61,867 nt of DNA from Oscillospiraceae bacterium (GTDB lineage Bacteria > Bacillota > Clostridia > Oscillospirales > JAAYXM01): assembly GCA_017439555.1 (NCBI GenBank), contig JAFSIZ010000134.1, positions 1-61,867 on the forward strand, written 5' to 3'. A program made the translations under genes and the position numbers. Each line of letters starts with the position of its first letter. Within the stretch, counting starts at the first letter, position 1. This document shows, in pieces, positions 60,098-61,867 of this stretch. The notes beneath the pieces were generated by a model. It did no database searches. It was not told where the DNA came from and saw only the letters and a list, made by a program, of their open reading frames with translations.

Positions 60098-61036
60098 ATG
60101 AAAAGAATTATTATGATGATTGCGGCGCTTTTGCTGCTTGTATCCTGCGCGGCAGAGCCGACACCTGAGGCTGCGCCGCCGGGTGCGCTTGTTTTTGATA
60201 ACTACGGGCGTGAGGTGGCAATCTCCGCACCTCCTGAGAAGGTGCTCACCCTCGGCCCGAATTGCACAGAGCTTTTTGCGGCGCTTGGGCTTTCCTATAA
60301 GGTCATCGGCAGAAGTCTCATAAACCACAGCCGCGGACCTCTTCCTGAATATGCGGATGCCGTGAACTCAATTCCCGAGCTCAATTATGCCTCGGCAACG
60401 CGCGAAGCGATCCTCACCTCGGGTGCGGATTTTGTGTATGCGCTGGATTGGGAGATTGGCGACGAGGGCTGTAATATCGAAGAGGCAAAGGCTTATGGCA
60501 TTGATGTCTATGTCAATTCTGCGACAACGCTTGATGAGCAGTATAAAGAAATATCTGATCTCGGAAGGATTTTCGGAATTGAGGACAGAGCTGAGGCCTT
60601 TATCGAGGACCAGAGGGCGCGAATTGCAAAGGTCGGAGAAACTGTTTCGGGAAAAGAGCCCGTTCGCGTGCTCGTCTATGACAGCGGAAACGACGGCGTG
60701 TTCACCTGCTCGGGAACGAACTTTGAATCGCTTCTCATATCGCTTGCAGGCGGAGAAAACATTTTTGAAGATATGGATGATAAGCAGTGGATAACAGTGA
60801 GCTATGAAGAAGTGCTCGTGAGAAAGCCGGATGTCATCCTCATCCACGATTATGACAGCCCGTCAGTCGATGAGAAAATTGCAGAGATAAAAGCAAACCC
60901 GGTCCTTTCAGAGCTTGACTGCGTTAAAAACGGGCGCTTTGCAACAATAACGCTTGAGAGCGTACTTCCGGGAAACCGTATGGCATATGCCGTTGAGTCG
61001 ATGGCACGTGCGTTTTATCCGGAGCTTTTTGAATAG
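60098..61036 (+). CDS. Substrate-binding lipoprotein of the iron-siderophore/cobalamin importer
   Basis: This 312-aa lipoprotein has a signal peptide with lipobox Cys17 (LVSCA). The mature part shows the class III (helical-backbone) binding fold: VLTLGPNCTELFAALGLSYK, ILTSGADFVYA, VYVNSATTLDEQYKEISDLG, ENIFEDMDDKQWITVSYEEV and RMAYAVESMARAF. It collects the ligand outside the cell and gives it to the permease. Ligand identity (ferric siderophore, haem or B12) cannot be decided from sequence; no cobalamin riboswitch is present upstream. Confidence 0.92.
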   Translation: MKRIIMMIAALLLLVSCAAEPTPEAAPPGALVFDNYGREVAISAPPEKVLTLGPNCTELFAALGLSYKVIGRSLINHSRGPLPEYADAVNSIPELNYASATREAILTSGADFVYALDWEIGDEGCNIEEAKAYGIDVYVNSATTLDEQYKEISDLGRIFGIEDRAEAFIEDQRARIAKVGETVSGKEPVRVLVYDSGNDGVFTCSGTNFESLLISLAGGENIFEDMDDKQWITVSYEEVLVRKPDVILIHDYDSPSVDEKIAEIKANPVLSELDCVKNGRFATITLESVLPGNRMAYAVESMARAFYPELFE

Positions 61037-61047
61037 AAGGCATATGA

Positions 61048-61084
61048 TAAACCTCTGCGTGTTTCGCGGAGGTTTGTCTTTTAT
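61048..61084 (+). terminator. Terminator of the ABC importer operon
   Basis: AAACCTCTGCG pairs with CGCGGAGGTTT around TGTTT, followed by GTCTTTTAT. Confidence 0.88.
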
Positions 61085-61138
61085 ATTATTTATACAAAAA
61101 ATTTCTAAATTTTTTGCTATAATTTTCATAAATTACAG

Positions 61139-61167
61139 TTGTAAATTTGAAAGAAATCGTTTATAAT
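61139..61167 (+). promoter_or_regulatory. Promoter of gapA
   Basis: TTGTAA (61139-61144), 17-bp spacer, TATAAT (61162-61167), with a very AT-rich upstream region like an UP element, consistent with high expression. Confidence 0.82.
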
Positions 61168-61172
61168 GATAG

Positions 61173-61867
<695 letters not shown>

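Overview
The window looks like a chromosome segment of a mid-GC, anaerobic, gut-type Firmicute (class Clostridia). The reasons are strong AAGGAGG-type ribosome binding sites, many sigma-A promoters of the TTGACA-17-TATAAT type, SLH-domain surface proteins, Gram-positive lipoproteins, and plant-carbohydrate and metal-uptake genes. No rRNA, CRISPR array or transposase was seen.

Layout. 1-1470: end of a membrane protein, a micro-ORF and a barrel-like protein of unknown role. 1516-1704: tRNA-Glu and tRNA-Met on the minus strand. 2109-5624: a reduced phage morphogenesis and lysis cluster (scaffold-like, capsid with a C-terminal Ig-like domain, adaptor, two holin-like proteins, glycosidase/SH3 protein) without terminase, portal, tail or integrase. 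5715-8726: a repeat-rich locus with a 448-aa protein, two paralogous membrane proteins, an 83-bp duplicated gene tail and an orphan gene fragment, resembling a shuffled effector/immunity array. 8843-10099: an MFS transporter.

10212-33003 is the centre of interest: one promoter, a leader of about 540 nt, then twelve co-directional genes. They encode a secreted and anchored vWA protein, a giant tubulin-like GTPase, an unknown soluble partner, a polytopic vWA protein, a small protein, a zinc-ribbon P-loop GTPase, a membrane-anchored protein with a GAP1-like N-terminus, a membrane-anchored C39-like cysteine peptidase, a membrane protein with SH3-like and glycan-binding domains, a transglutaminase-fold lipoprotein, a second tubulin-like protein and a polytopic membrane protein. 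The layout suggests a cytoskeletal, nucleotide-switched machine that spans the membrane and carries surface enzymes and adhesive domains. Its function is unknown.

33004-37095 (minus strand): PPP-type phosphatase, the serC-serA serine operon and an AraC-type regulator. 37227-41985: a putative sugar-catabolic operon (NodB-like protein, two sugar isomerases, creatininase-family protein, Gfo/Idh oxidoreductase). 42147-44586: an ArsR-controlled heavy-metal export operon. 44591-45430: RluA-type pseudouridine synthase. 45552-49231: secreted proteins with SLH or SLH-like domains and a PHP phosphoesterase. 49440-53791: a glycan-degradation operon with three esterase-type hydrolases. 53858-55338: an Xre regulator divergent from a CFI-box protein and an unknown protein. 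55606-58178: an alcohol/aldehyde dehydrogenase pair. 58265-61036: an iron-siderophore or cobalamin type ABC importer. 61203 to the end: the 5' part of gapA.
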